64,000 bases of DNA from Pseudomonadales bacterium (lineage in GTDB: Bacteria > Pseudomonadota > Gammaproteobacteria > Pseudomonadales > Azotimanducaceae): positions 186,001 through 250,000 of the forward strand of contig JAQXDL010000049.1 of assembly GCA_029251375.1 (NCBI GenBank), written 5' to 3'. Numbering within the stretch: the first letter of the stretch is position 1; every line of letters starts with the position of its first letter. Under the pieces are notes generated by a model. The model ran no database searches, had not been told where the DNA came from, and worked only from the letters and a program-made list of their open reading frames with translations. Made by a program: the position numbers and the translations under genes. This document shows positions 38,525 to 46,522 of the stretch, piece by piece.

Positions 38525-38593
38525 TTATTGAGGCATTGTTATTGAGACATTGTTATAGGAAATTGCTACTAGAGGGTTGTTATTGAAAGGTGG
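38525..38593. repeat. Degenerate 14-bp tandem repeat after rpoD
   Basis: Two good copies (TTATTGAGGCATTG and TTATTGAGACATTG) are followed by three weaker copies of 13-14 bp. It fills the space between the terminator and the stop of the phosphatase gene. Confidence 0.6.
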
Positions 38594-38618
38594 TCCGAGA
38601 CACTAGCTGAAACAGGCT

Positions 38619-39398
38619 TTAGATTTCCAGTTCGAATGATTTGATGAAGCCTGGGCTGCCAAGATAAATGCCGGCATCGACATTACAGCATATCCCATTC
38701 GCATAGGATCTAGCTTCCGTGACATCTTCTGCGCGAATATCTGTTGAGAGTGATATCGGTGTATGGCCATGAACAAGGGTCTTGCCGCCATACATTTTTA
38801 GCATGAGGGCGGCTTGTCTCGGCCCGCTGATCGACAAGTTAAATGCTCCCCGGGTTGATAGCTCTCTTAGTGTGCTATTCCACGTGTCGATACTGTTACT
38901 GTCTTTTAAGTCAGCGAAGTATTGATTTACATCCTCAATGGACCTGCCAAAGCTTACATATGAAAGATTATCGCTGTGCACGAGCAGCAGATCTCCGATT
39001 TGAGCCATGGCGGGTAGGTTGCTCAACCATGCCGCTTGCGCATCATTAATATTTGCCATTTCATGGGGCTGTCCACCCCATTTTACCCACTGGTTCCAAA
39101 CCTGTTCGCCGACCTCGGCTGTTCCCATGAAATGTTTTGCGGCAAGAAACATCAGTTCATGATTGCCCAAAAGGCATTGTACGACGCCGCCGGCCATCGC
39201 TGCCTGTTGTTGAAGCTTCATCGTTAGCTCAATACATGACTGCGCGTCACCGCCACGGTCCAAAATGTCCCCAATTAGCCAAAGCTGGTCTGAGTTTGAT
39301 TGCCAGTTCAGCGATGCGTCGATGATCCCATGCTCTATTAGTAGGGATTCGTAGACATCGTAGTAACCGTGCAGGTCGCCGATTATGTGTACTCGCAT
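38619..39398 (-). CDS. PPP-family metallophosphoesterase
   Basis: A 259-residue phosphatase with the complete di-metal motif set: GDLHG, GDILDRGG, GNHE, LVHSDN and VHGHTP. It resembles ApaH/PrpA-type and Shewanella-like Ser/Thr or Tyr phosphatases. Specificity unknown. Monocistronic, divergent from the cysD-like gene. Confidence 0.88.
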   Translation of the reverse strand: MRVHIIGDLHGYYDVYESLLIEHGIIDASLNWQSNSDQLWLIGDILDRGGDAQSCIELTMKLQQQAAMAGGVVQCLLGNHELMFLAAKHFMGTAEVGEQVWNQWVKWGGQPHEMANINDAQAAWLSNLPAMAQIGDLLLVHSDNLSYVSFGRSIEDVNQYFADLKDSNSIDTWNSTLRELSTRGAFNLSISGPRQAALMLKMYGGKTLVHGHTPISLSTDIRAEDVTEARSYANGICCNVDAGIYLGSPGFIKSFELEI

Positions 39399-39623
39399 GT
39401 ATTTTTTAGTGATTTGCCAAAGAACTGATTATGACATGTATTCGATGTTAAATGCTCTCCAGGCTGCCTCTTGTTGGGCGGGTGAGGGGTTGGCGATGTG
39501 GAGAGGACGCTTGTCGCATTATGCGAAAGTTACCGAAAGGAAAGTATTCCAGTTGAATAAAAGGTCGCAAATAGTGAAAAATCAATATATTTTACAAATA
39601 ACGACAAAATGGTCGACAAATAA

Positions 39624-41210
39624 ATGACAAATTCGGATGTCAGTAAGCGGTTGCTTGCTAATCGATATGACCCGACGGGGAACCTAATACCCTGGGATAC
39701 GAAGAGCGTTCACGAAGTGCTAATTGAGGCTAATCCTGGTCAGTCGGTCAGAACAACCGAGCGCTATATCTCTGGACTCGGTATTTTGCCGGTGGTTTTG
39801 AGCGAAGAAAATCTAGTTGATGAATTCGCTCGGCCCGCCAAGCAGCAGGTATTTAGCAATCTATTGGAGCAGTGTCGACGTCAACGCTGGTCGAGTTATT
39901 TTGTTCAGATTCATCGTGCCGAAGACAAGACTGTTTTGTTCTTCAATGATAGTCGGGTAGGACGCCGTTGGCTTTTTTTAAGCAATCCGATTGATTCATC
40001 TGAGCTTGTTGATGCGATATTGAGTGTCGTCGTGAATAAATCCGTGATGATCTGGCCGCAGGCTGGTTTGGTTGCCTACTGCAGGCGCATCGTGGCAGGT
40101 AATCGAAGTACGACAATACCTGTTCGAAAGGGTGTGGAGGTGAACATTGGGCTTGGCGTATTTTCAGAGCCCGCTTTCAAAACAGCCGCCCTTGCTATTG
40201 ATGTAGATGGTGCAACTCAGGTGAATATTGATAGTAGCCGAATTGCTGCGAGTAGTAGCCGTAGCGAAACAAACGTGGACAAGAAAATGGGAGATAGCAG
40301 GTTGGGTGAACAAAAATTGACGCATCTTGATCGGTTAGAGGCGGAAAGCATGCATATCATGCGTGAGGTGATGTCGCTTGCCGATAATCCGGTCATGCTT
40401 TATTCAATAGGCAAAGACTCTTCAGTCATGCTACATCTTGCGAAAAAAGCCTTTTACCCAAGTCCGCCGCCTTTTCCATTGTTGCATGTTGATACGCAAT
40501 GGAAGTTTCAGGCGATGTATGACTTTCGAGAGCAGGTCGCTAAAAACTCAGGCATGGAAATGTTGGTCTTCGTAAACCCGCAGGGCAAGGCAAAAAACAT
40601 TAACCCTTTGGATCATGGGTCTGCGTTACATACTGACATTATGAAAACTGAAGGATTAAAGCTCGCGCTTGATAAATATCAGTTCGACGTTGCCTTCGGT
40701 GGTGCTAGACGTGACGAGGAGCAAAGTAGGGCAAAGGAGCGCGTGTTCTCGTTTCGCTCCGAGGTACACCGGTGGGACCCGAAGAATCAACGGCCTGAGT
40801 TGTGGAATTTGTATAACGCCCACAAAAAGAAAGGAGAGAGCATTCGGGTCTTCCCACTGTCAAATTGGACAGAGTTGGATATTTGGCAATACATCTATAA
40901 AGAACAAATCGACCTAGTGCCACTTTACTTTGCAGCTGAGCGGCCGATTGTTGATCGGGATGGTTTGTTACTGATGGTAGACGATGATCGTCTAAAGATC
41001 GGTGCAGAAGAAAAAGTTGAAATGAAGAAAGTCCGGTTTCGAACCCTTGGGTGTTATCCCTTATCTGGTGCGGTCGAGTCTGATTCGGAAGATCTGCCTT
41101 CAATCATTCTAGAATTGTTAGAAAGCCGAACGAGCGAACGACAAGGCAGGGCAATTGACAGTGACTCTGCTGGTTCTATGGAGAAGAAAAAACAAGAGGG
41201 ATACTTTTAG
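39624..41210 (+). CDS. cysD: Sulfate adenylyltransferase subunit 2 with a long N-terminal extension
   Basis: The C-terminal about 300 residues are a standard CysD ([13 protein letters not shown]-loop SIGKDSS at 261-267, [34 protein letters not shown] end), which adenylates sulfate together with CysN. The first about 220 residues form an extra region of unknown function with normal-looking composition (for example [19 protein letters not shown]), joined by a Ser-rich linker. An internal ATG at 40287 (codon 222) could start an ordinary CysD, but its ribosome site is poor. The stop overlaps the GTG of cysNC. Confidence 0.9.
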   Translation: MTNSDVSKRLLANRYDPTGNLIPWDTKSVHEVLIEANPGQSVRTTERYISGLGILPVVLSEENLVDEFARPAKQQVFSNLLEQCRRQRWSSYFVQIHRAEDKTVLFFNDSRVGRRWLFLSNPIDSSELVDAILSVVVNKSVMIWPQAGLVAYCRRIVAGNRSTTIPVRKGVEVNIGLGVFSEPAFKTAALAIDVDGATQVNIDSSRIAASSSRSETNVDKKMGDSRLGEQKLTHLDRLEAESMHIMREVMSLADNPVMLYSIGKDSSVMLHLAKKAFYPSPPPFPLLHVDTQWKFQAMYDFREQVAKNSGMEMLVFVNPQGKAKNINPLDHGSALHTDIMKTEGLKLALDKYQFDVAFGGARRDEEQSRAKERVFSFRSEVHRWDPKNQRPELWNLYNAHKKKGESIRVFPLSNWTELDIWQYIYKEQIDLVPLYFAAERPIVDRDGLLLMVDDDRLKIGAEEKVEMKKVRFRTLGCYPLSGAVESDSEDLPSIILELLESRTSERQGRAIDSDSAGSMEKKKQEGYF

Positions 41211-43096
41211 TGAGTACACCAACGGCAAAAGAAAAAGTAGACGCCTACATACAAGAACAGGCCGATGTCGATTTGCTCAGATTCATAACCTGCGGCAGCG
41301 TCGATGATGGCAAGAGTACCCTGATTGGTCGGCTTCTTTATGAGGCTCAAATGATTTTTGATGACCAGGTGCAGTCCCTAAGGGCTGACTCAAAGCGACA
41401 GGGAACTCAGGGCGGCGAGGTAGACTTCGCATTGCTTGTGGATGGTTTGGTGGCTGAAAGAGAGCAGGGTATAACGATTGATGTTGCTTACCGATTTTTC
41501 AACACAGATAAGCGAAAGTTTATCGTCGCAGATACACCCGGTCATGAGCAGTACACGCGAAATATGGTCACCGGTGCGTCAACGGCAAATTTGGCAATAA
41601 TATTGATCGATGCAACGCAGGGCGTTTTGACGCAGACGCGTCGACATTCGTTCATTGTATCTTTGCTTGGTATCAAGCAGATTGTACTTGCTGTTAACAA
41701 GATGGATTTGGTCGGATACGACAAAGACGTCTATGCTGATATCGTTGAGTCCTATTCGAAGTTTGCAACACAATTGGATTTCGACTCTATTGAAGCAATT
41801 CCGCTTTCTGCACTTGCTGGCGACAATGTTTTACAGAGATCGACTAATACTTCCTGGTATTCAGGTCCTACGCTCATGGGCTACCTAGAGTCAGTTAATG
41901 TTGAGGAGGTTAGCCTCGAAGGCGCCTTGAGGTTTCCTGTTCAGTGGGTCAATCGACCTGATGCGAGTTTCCGTGGTTATTCAGGGACAATAGCCTCGGG
42001 CCGTGTCACTAAGGGTGATGCAGTCAGGGTACTGCCATCCGGTTTCGTTTCGACGATAGAAGACATTGTATTGTATAAGGATCAACTCGAAACAGCTGCA
42101 ACGGGTCGCGCGGTAACGCTGACTCTGACGGACGAGATAGATATCTCTCGAGGTGATGTTATCGTAACGTCGGATCAGCCTTGCGAGGTGTCAGATCAAT
42201 TCGCTGTCAATATGGTGTGGATGGATCAAGACGAAGGCTTTATTGGTCGATCGTACTGGTTGTTGCTTGGCGCAATGCGAGTAAGCGCCACGGTCACGGA
42301 TATTAAATACAAATACAACATTAATACTTTTGAAAAACTGTCAAGTAACTCAATGTCACTGAATGATATTGGCGAAGTGAGTCTGAGTTTGGATCGACCT
42401 ATACCCTTTGAACCTTTCGCAGATTGTAAGGCGATGGGTTCTTTCGTTCTGGTTGATCGATACTCGAACGCCACGGTTGCCGCTGGCATGATTAAATTTT
42501 CTTTGCGGCGCGCGCAAAATGTGCATCGCCAAGCGCTAGTTGTTGACCGCAGAGCAAGGGAAAGTCTGAATGGTCACGCAGGTAAGGTTATCTGGTTTAC
42601 CGGATTAAGTGGTTCAGGCAAGTCTACCGTCGCTAATGCGCTCGAGCAGGTACTTCATCAAAGAGGCATACGGACATATATACTTGATGGTGATAATGTT
42701 CGGCACGGACTCAATAAAGATCTCGGCTTTACAGATGCAGACCGGGTGGAAAACATTAGGCGCATTGCCGAGGTATCAAAGTTGATGGTTGATGCCGGTA
42801 TTGTGGTGTTAACGTCATTCATCTCGCCATTTAGATCCGAGCGCGACATGGCGAGGGGTTTGTTCGATGCCAATGAGTTCGTTGAGATCTATGTCAATGT
42901 GCCGCTTGAAGTGGCTGAAGATCGTGACCCGAAGGGTTTATACAAGAAGGCTCGGCGGGGCGAGTTACCGAATTTTACGGGTATTGATAGTGATTATGAA
43001 GCACCTGAGAACCCTGAGTTAGATATAGATACGGCGCTAGATACGGTTGAGGTTTGCGTTACGAAAATTCTCAGTTATCTGGATCTTGAAAAATAA
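41210..43096 (+). CDS. cysNC: Bifunctional sulfate adenylyltransferase subunit 1 / APS kinase
   Basis: The N-terminal GTPase CysN (1 to about 440; [30 protein letters not shown]) drives APS formation. The C-terminal APS kinase (about 458-628; P-loop [19 protein letters not shown]) makes PAPS. 628 residues in total. It starts at GTG 41210 (TAGTG overlap). No PAPS reductase gene is adjacent, so the PAPS may serve sulfation as well as assimilation. Confidence 0.94.
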   Translation: MSTPTAKEKVDAYIQEQADVDLLRFITCGSVDDGKSTLIGRLLYEAQMIFDDQVQSLRADSKRQGTQGGEVDFALLVDGLVAEREQGITIDVAYRFFNTDKRKFIVADTPGHEQYTRNMVTGASTANLAIILIDATQGVLTQTRRHSFIVSLLGIKQIVLAVNKMDLVGYDKDVYADIVESYSKFATQLDFDSIEAIPLSALAGDNVLQRSTNTSWYSGPTLMGYLESVNVEEVSLEGALRFPVQWVNRPDASFRGYSGTIASGRVTKGDAVRVLPSGFVSTIEDIVLYKDQLETAATGRAVTLTLTDEIDISRGDVIVTSDQPCEVSDQFAVNMVWMDQDEGFIGRSYWLLLGAMRVSATVTDIKYKYNINTFEKLSSNSMSLNDIGEVSLSLDRPIPFEPFADCKAMGSFVLVDRYSNATVAAGMIKFSLRRAQNVHRQALVVDRRARESLNGHAGKVIWFTGLSGSGKSTVANALEQVLHQRGIRTYILDGDNVRHGLNKDLGFTDADRVENIRRIAEVSKLMVDAGIVVLTSFISPFRSERDMARGLFDANEFVEIYVNVPLEVAEDRDPKGLYKKARRGELPNFTGIDSDYEAPENPELDIDTALDTVEVCVTKILSYLDLEK

Positions 43097-43107
43097 AAGG
43101 TGGTCAT

Positions 43108-43135
43108 TTGTTTACCGCAGATGTTCTGATAGAAT
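43108..43135 (+). promoter_or_regulatory. Sigma-70 promoter of the tRNA gene
   Basis: TTGTTT (43108-43113), a 16-bp spacer and TAGAAT (43130-43135), followed by a GC-rich discriminator (TGCGCC). It lies about 48 bases before the mature tRNA end. Confidence 0.65.
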
Positions 43136-43182
43136 TGCGCCTCGTTTTTGCAAGACCCATCCTACGACCGAAGTCGTTGTCT

Positions 43183-43259
43183 GGGCCTGTAGCTCAGTTG
43201 GTTAGAGCATCCGACTCATAATCGGCAGGTCGAAGGTTCGAGTCCTTCCAGGCCCACCA
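43183..43259 (+). tRNA. tRNA with CAU anticodon, probably tRNA-Ile2 (lysidine type)
   Basis: 77-nt cloverleaf with encoded CCA: acceptor GGGCCTG/CAGGCCC, D-stem GCTC/GAGC, anticodon loop CTCATAA, and T-arm GAAGG-TTCGAGT-CCTTC. The anticodon CAU fits Met or Ile2. The CGACTCATAATCG core is as in E. coli ileX/ileY rather than elongator Met, and in E. coli ileX also lies downstream of rpoD, so Ile2 is favoured. The top pair of the anticodon stem is a T-C mismatch. Confidence 0.93.
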
Positions 43260-43639
43260 TTCCAACTTCAGTTTCAATTAGTGGCGACGACAACGCTCGT
43301 CGGACTAGGGCTAGGACTGCGAGTCTGCGTTGTCCTAGCAGGGCATAACTGTCTTCATCCTTCATTCAATTCATTTCTCTAGACAGATCCCGTTTTTTGC
43401 CATATTCTGCGCTCGCGCTTCGATCTTAAGCCTAATTTCTGGTGATGAGACGGAGACCAAACTTAAAGTTTACTTACAGACACATTATTGATGCAGGACT
43501 TGATCCGAAGAGGACAGGTACCAACGCCGCGATACATTTGCCAACCTTTCAGCATGCTGAACGTGCGGTACAGTCGTTTCGATAGGCTTGTTGAACACCC
43601 TTTCTCTTGATTCGTATCCAGTCTCGCTGGAGATAAGAG
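43260..43639. other. Intergenic region tRNA / panB with hairpins
   Basis: Two perfect inverted repeats follow the tRNA: CGACGA/TCGTCG (43285-43302) and GCTAGGAC/GTCCTAGC (43310-43339). Neither has a T-run. A 46-codon basic ORF (43445-43585, +) lacks a good ribosome site and is not called. The panB promoter is presumably in the last 150 bp. Confidence 0.5.
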
Positions 43640-44428
43640 ATGAATATACATTCCTTTGCAAAGAAAAAACTCGAACGCGAAAAGATTTCGATGGTGACTT
43701 GCTATGACCATTGGTCTGCAAAAATCCTCAACGAGACGGATGTTGATTGTTTGTTGGTCGGTGATTCATTGGCCGTCGTCATGCATGGTTTTGATTCAAC
43801 AGTACATGCCACCATTGAAATGATGGAGATGCATGTTGCCGCCGTTGCGCGGGGCGCCAAAGACAAGTTCATTGTTGCAGATATGCCGTTTTTAAGTTGT
43901 AGCAAAGGTGTTGGTCAGGCGATGGACGCAGTACATCGTTTGATGAATGCTGGCGCCAGCGCGGTCAAGATCGAAGGTGATAAGCACCAAGTCGATATCA
44001 TTGAGCACATAGTCGATGCGGGTGTACCGGTTATGGGGCATCTTGGATTGATGCCTCAGTCTATTCATAATCTTGGCGGACATAAGGTTCAAGCAAAGGA
44101 TGACGCGCAGGCAAACGTACTGATCGAAAGTGCCCAAAAGTTGCAAGCAGCCGGCTGTTTCTCACTTGTATTGGAATGTATTCCTACGAAGCTTGGTGCT
44201 TGTGTATCGCAACAGCTACATATTCCTACTATTGGCATTGGTGCGGGTTCGCATACGGATGGACAGGTTCTCGTGTTGCATGATTTGCTGGGTGTGAACC
44301 CGGATTTCACGCCAAAGTTCCTGCGCAGATACGCAGATAGTTATTCGATGGTGCGCGGTGCGGTAAATCACTTTCATGGTGACGTGGCTGATCAGAGCTA
44401 TCCAGCGCCTCAAGAGTCATATCGATGA
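43640..44428 (+). CDS. panB: 3-methyl-2-oxobutanoate hydroxymethyltransferase
   Basis: Makes ketopantoate in pantothenate synthesis. 262 residues with TCYDHWSAKI, VGDSLAVVMHG, ADMPFLS, AVKIEGD, GHLGLMPQS and GIGAG. First gene of panB-panC-coaX; ATGA overlap with panC. Confidence 0.96.
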   Translation: MNIHSFAKKKLEREKISMVTCYDHWSAKILNETDVDCLLVGDSLAVVMHGFDSTVHATIEMMEMHVAAVARGAKDKFIVADMPFLSCSKGVGQAMDAVHRLMNAGASAVKIEGDKHQVDIIEHIVDAGVPVMGHLGLMPQSIHNLGGHKVQAKDDAQANVLIESAQKLQAAGCFSLVLECIPTKLGACVSQQLHIPTIGIGAGSHTDGQVLVLHDLLGVNPDFTPKFLRRYADSYSMVRGAVNHFHGDVADQSYPAPQESYR

Positions 44429-45234
44429 AGATCTGCAAGTCGATTTCTGAATTGATTAAACTTCGAAGGTCTGGCGGTCTCGGTGATATTGGTTTTGTGC
44501 CTACGATGGGTGCACTGCACTCTGGCCATGGTTCTTTGATTCAACGTAGTGTCGAAGAAAACGACTCCACTGTTTTGAGTATCTATGTCAACCCAACACA
44601 ATTTGATAACGCTGATGACTTGGCGAACTATCCTGATAAAAATCAGGCGGATCATACTCTGGCGGAATCCCTCGGTGTCGATATCGTACTTATGCCTACT
44701 TACGAGCAACTGTATCCCGACCTGTACAGATATTTCGTCGATGAAAAAGAGTTCAGTCATGTGTTGTGTGGTGCTCATCGCGAGGGCCATTTTACTGGCG
44801 TACTGACGGTGGTCATGAAGCTGTTAAACATTGTTCGACCAGCGCGCGCATATTTTGGCGACAAAGATCAGCAACAATTAAAATTGATCGAAGGGATGGT
44901 TGCTGCGTTCTTCTTAGACAGTCAGGTGATTGGCTGTGCGACGGTAAGAGAGCAGGACGGTTTGGCATTAAGTTCGAGAAATTTGAATCTAACTGCTGAG
45001 CAAAGGCGCCAAGCGCCAAATTTTTATAAGGCATTGATGACATCGTTGGATGATGATGAAGTTGCAGCGATATTGTCGCAAGAGGGTTTTAAGGTCGACT
45101 ATATTCAAACGATAAATAGTCGACGTTACGGAGCCGCGTTTTTAGGGCCGGTACGCCTCATCGATAACGTTGAGCTAAATGCTGGTTTAAATGTTGGCTT
45201 AAATAATGACGTTCAGAGAAAGGTGGCACAATGA
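44425..45234 (+). CDS. panC: Pantothenate synthetase
   Basis: ATP-dependent condensation of pantoate and beta-alanine. 269 residues with PTMGALHSGH, SIYVNPTQF, FGDKDQQQ and the KMSKS-like LALSSRNLNL. ATGA overlaps on both sides. Confidence 0.96.
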   Translation: MKICKSISELIKLRRSGGLGDIGFVPTMGALHSGHGSLIQRSVEENDSTVLSIYVNPTQFDNADDLANYPDKNQADHTLAESLGVDIVLMPTYEQLYPDLYRYFVDEKEFSHVLCGAHREGHFTGVLTVVMKLLNIVRPARAYFGDKDQQQLKLIEGMVAAFFLDSQVIGCATVREQDGLALSSRNLNLTAEQRRQAPNFYKALMTSLDDDEVAAILSQEGFKVDYIQTINSRRYGAAFLGPVRLIDNVELNAGLNVGLNNDVQRKVAQ

Positions 45235-46019
45235 TTCTATGTCTCGATGTAGGTAATACACAAATTTATGGCGGTGTATACGACGGCGATGATTTGAAGG
45301 TACAGTTTCGTAGAACGTCGCAGACGCGAGGTTCGTCGGACGAGATTGGTGTCTTTTTTAGAATTGTCCTGCGTGAAAACGATATCAACCCCGATGATAT
45401 TCGTACCGTTGCCATTTGTTGTGTTGTGCCGGATTTACTCTACACGTTGCGAGCATGTTGCCAGAAGTACTTCGGGATTGATCCGCTTATTCTGCGTCCG
45501 GGTATTAAGACCGGTTTGAAAATACTTTACAGAGATCCCAAAGAGGTGGGCGCAGATAGAATTGCGGATGCGGTTGGCGCACTCAAAGAGTTTCCGGGTA
45601 GAAATTTGATCGTAGCGGATTTTGGTACAGCGACAACAATTTGTGCGATTACCAAAGAAAAAGAATTCTTGGGGGGTAATATTATTCCAGGGGTAAAGCT
45701 CTCCATGGACGCATTGGAAGCTAAGACGGCGCAGTTGCCATCGGTTGAGATTGTGCCGGTTGAATCCGGTATTGGTCGTTCAACGATAGAGAGCATTCAG
45801 GCAGGTTTGTATTGGTCGAACGTCGGTATGGTGAGGGAGCTCGTCGCTCGAATTACTCAAGAAGTGTTTAGTGATGATCCCCCTTTGGTCATAGGGACGG
45901 GAGGTTTCTCACAGCTATTTGATCGTGAAAAATTGTTTGATCATGTTATGCCGGATTTAATACTGACTGGGCTTATGGAGGTCCTTCGCCTGAATCAGTT
46001 ATCCCGTAACAACAGCTAA
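45231..46019 (+). CDS. coaX: Type III pantothenate kinase
   Basis: Phosphorylates pantothenate, the committed step of CoA synthesis. 262 residues of the ASKHA fold: LDVGNTQIYGGV, GADRIADAVGA, DFGTATTI and GTGGF. The operon thus couples pantothenate synthesis to its first use. Confidence 0.95.
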   Translation: MILCLDVGNTQIYGGVYDGDDLKVQFRRTSQTRGSSDEIGVFFRIVLRENDINPDDIRTVAICCVVPDLLYTLRACCQKYFGIDPLILRPGIKTGLKILYRDPKEVGADRIADAVGALKEFPGRNLIVADFGTATTICAITKEKEFLGGNIIPGVKLSMDALEAKTAQLPSVEIVPVESGIGRSTIESIQAGLYWSNVGMVRELVARITQEVFSDDPPLVIGTGGFSQLFDREKLFDHVMPDLILTGLMEVLRLNQLSRNNS

Positions 46020-46135
46020 GATGGTATAGGTCAAAAAGTAAAACAGACATGTCCCGTTGATAATGTCATTCGCCTTTGTCGGTTTGTTTCTCTTGTTCCG
46101 ATGATGTTTCTCAATCGATTTGCGCGGCTCGTTGT

Positions 46136-46151
46136 TGTGATGAGCGTCACG
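46136..46151 (+). promoter_or_regulatory. CRP-type operator 1
   Basis: TGTGA-TGAGCG-TCACG, one mismatch from TGTGA-N6-TCACA. Confidence 0.6.
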
Positions 46152-46184
46152 CCCCATAAAACCTGCCTCAGTATTGTCAAAATA

Positions 46185-46200
46185 CGTGATGTAGATCACA
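46185..46200 (+). promoter_or_regulatory. CRP-type operator 2
   Basis: CGTGA-TGTAGA-TCACA, one mismatch in the half-sites, and the flanks (ATA and TCG) give a 22-bp match to the extended CRP consensus at most positions. Centre 49 bp from operator 1. Confidence 0.7.
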
Positions 46201-46231
46201 TCGAGTCGCGACCCCCGCGGAAATGCTCTTG

Positions 46232-46245
46232 TCGATAAATATCGA
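46232..46245 (+). promoter_or_regulatory. FNR-like palindrome
   Basis: TCGAT-AAAT-ATCGA is a perfect dyad with the FNR/Anr layout (TTGAT-N4-ATCAA) but T to C in each half-site. It may bind a CRP/FNR-family relative or be fortuitous. Confidence 0.35.
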
Positions 46246-46522
46246 TCTTTAAATGGTCTGCCTGTTCAAAAATTGTGTATTTTTGAAACGCCCGAGTAGA
46301 TTATTGTAAATTTCATAAGATGCCCAACAGATATAGTGTTGCGGGCTAACCAACTGTGTTAGATTGAGGGCGTTATTTGGATATTGATGCGGGTATACAC
46401 GCTAAAAGTTTTTGTATGAAAGGCGTGAGGCACAGTGGTTCATCGAGTGTTAGCCGTAAGATGTAATATGACAGGCTAGGTTAGAAACAATAATAAGTAC
46501 CGAATCGTATTTGGAGGTTGGT

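Larger units (their letters stand above)
46020..46522 (+). promoter_or_regulatory. Control region of the cytochrome cluster
   Basis: About 500 bp without a supported gene between coaX and the electron-transfer cluster. It holds two CRP-type dyads and an FNR-like palindrome within 110 bp. The first gene's ribosome site GGAGG is at 46513-46517. No reliable -35/-10 pair could be chosen. Confidence 0.6.

Noticed and set aside
39385-39627. 80-codon + ORF whose TGA overlaps the cysD-like ATG
   Set aside because: Its start lies inside the divergent phosphatase gene's 5' end, there is no ribosome site, and the translation resembles no family.
43445-43585. 46-codon basic ORF upstream of panB
   Set aside because: No good ribosome site and no family resemblance; short enough to occur by chance.
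43463-43711. 82-codon minus ORF over the panB start
   Set aside because: Antisense shadow of the panB 5' region without a ribosome site.
46283-46311. TTGAAA with 17-bp spacer and GTAAAT as a promoter of the cytochrome cluster
   Set aside because: The -10 is poor, and the distance to the CRP sites (about 125 bp) does not match usual activation geometry; not reported as a promoter.
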